The position numbers were made by a program, and so were the translations under genes. DNA of 6,485 nt, taken from the NCBI GenBank assembly GCA_902782885.1, contig CACZOW010000119.1:1-6485 (forward strand), written 5' to 3'. The notes under the pieces were generated by a model. The model was not told the DNA's origin. It was given only the letters and a program-made list of their open reading frames with translations, and made no database searches. Each line of letters opens with the position of its first letter. Position 1 is the stretch's first letter. This stretch comes from an uncultured Ruminococcus sp. Its GTDB lineage: Bacteria > Bacillota > Clostridia > UBA1212 > UBA1255. Shown here in pieces: positions 6,448-6,485 of the stretch.

Positions 6448-6448
6448 A
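6439..6448 (-). promoter_or_regulatory. Candidate 0A box over the -35 element
   Basis: The minus strand reads TTTGTCAAAC, which fits all positions of the published 0A box form TTTGTCRAAN. It covers the -35 of the Spo0A-like gene. In Bacillus, 0A boxes at this position are found at promoters controlled by Spo0A. Either the genuine Spo0A or this gene's own product could bind. Part of the match is unavoidable because the motif contains a -35-like TTGTCA. Confidence 0.42.
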
Positions 6449-6481
6449 GATTTCGGGCATATTTCCCGGATATTTCCCGGG
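6449..6481. repeat. Three 11-bp phased repeats upstream of the promoter
   Basis: GATTTCGGGCA (6449-6459), TATTTCCCGGA (6460-6470) and TATTTCCCGGG (6471-6481) follow each other without gaps. The last two differ at one position; the first is weaker. The 11-bp period is about one helical turn, so a regulator could bind along one face of the DNA next to the -35. The array may continue beyond the window. Confidence 0.4.
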
Positions 6482-6485
6482 GGCG

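Overview
The window looks like a piece of a GC-rich (by eye, high-50s %) member of the Clostridia or a related Firmicutes lineage. The main taxonomic evidence is a protein with a Spo0A-type C-terminal DNA-binding domain, a fold essentially confined to endospore-forming Firmicutes and their relatives. Strong AGGAGG-type ribosome-binding sites and sigma-A-like promoters with 17-bp spacers fit this. Nothing resolves genus or species.

Layout. (1) Positions 1-3057, minus strand: a compact operon of two adjacent, divergent MutS-like ATPase genes (about 490 and 483 codons, 36 bp apart). A third gene overlaps the second by ATGA, and its visible 33 codons form a hydrophobic membrane anchor before it runs off the window. 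(2) Positions 3058-3278: a divergent control region with a sigma-A-like promoter on each strand. A 31-bp near-perfect palindrome sits almost exactly midway between the two -35 elements. (3) Positions 3279-5423, plus strand: a cytoplasmic GH78-type (alpha-L-rhamnosidase-like) glycoside hydrolase with conserved catalytic residues but no C-terminal beta domain. (4) Positions 5424-5590: convergent intergenic region with two hairpins that probably terminate both flanking genes. (5) Positions 5591-6358, minus strand: a Spo0A-like regulator whose receiver domain lacks the phosphorylation chemistry (Glu in place of the acceptor Asp, no acidic pocket). (6) Positions 6359-6485: its promoter, with a match to the 0A box over the -35 element and three 11-bp phased repeats upstream.

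How the genes may work together. The MutS-like pair looks like an obligate heterodimer: both keep a Walker A lysine, but their remaining ATPase motifs are degenerate in different ways, and neither has a mismatch-recognition domain or Smr nuclease domain. Coupling to a membrane-anchored product suggests a DNA-structure or DNA-processing role rather than classical mismatch repair (inference). The sugar hydrolase shares only the divergent control region with that operon, and a common regulator acting through the palindrome is possible. The Spo0A-like protein is an independent, probably autoregulated unit. No tRNA, rRNA, CRISPR array, insertion sequence or phage gene is seen, and no gene-free stretch exceeds 300 bases.
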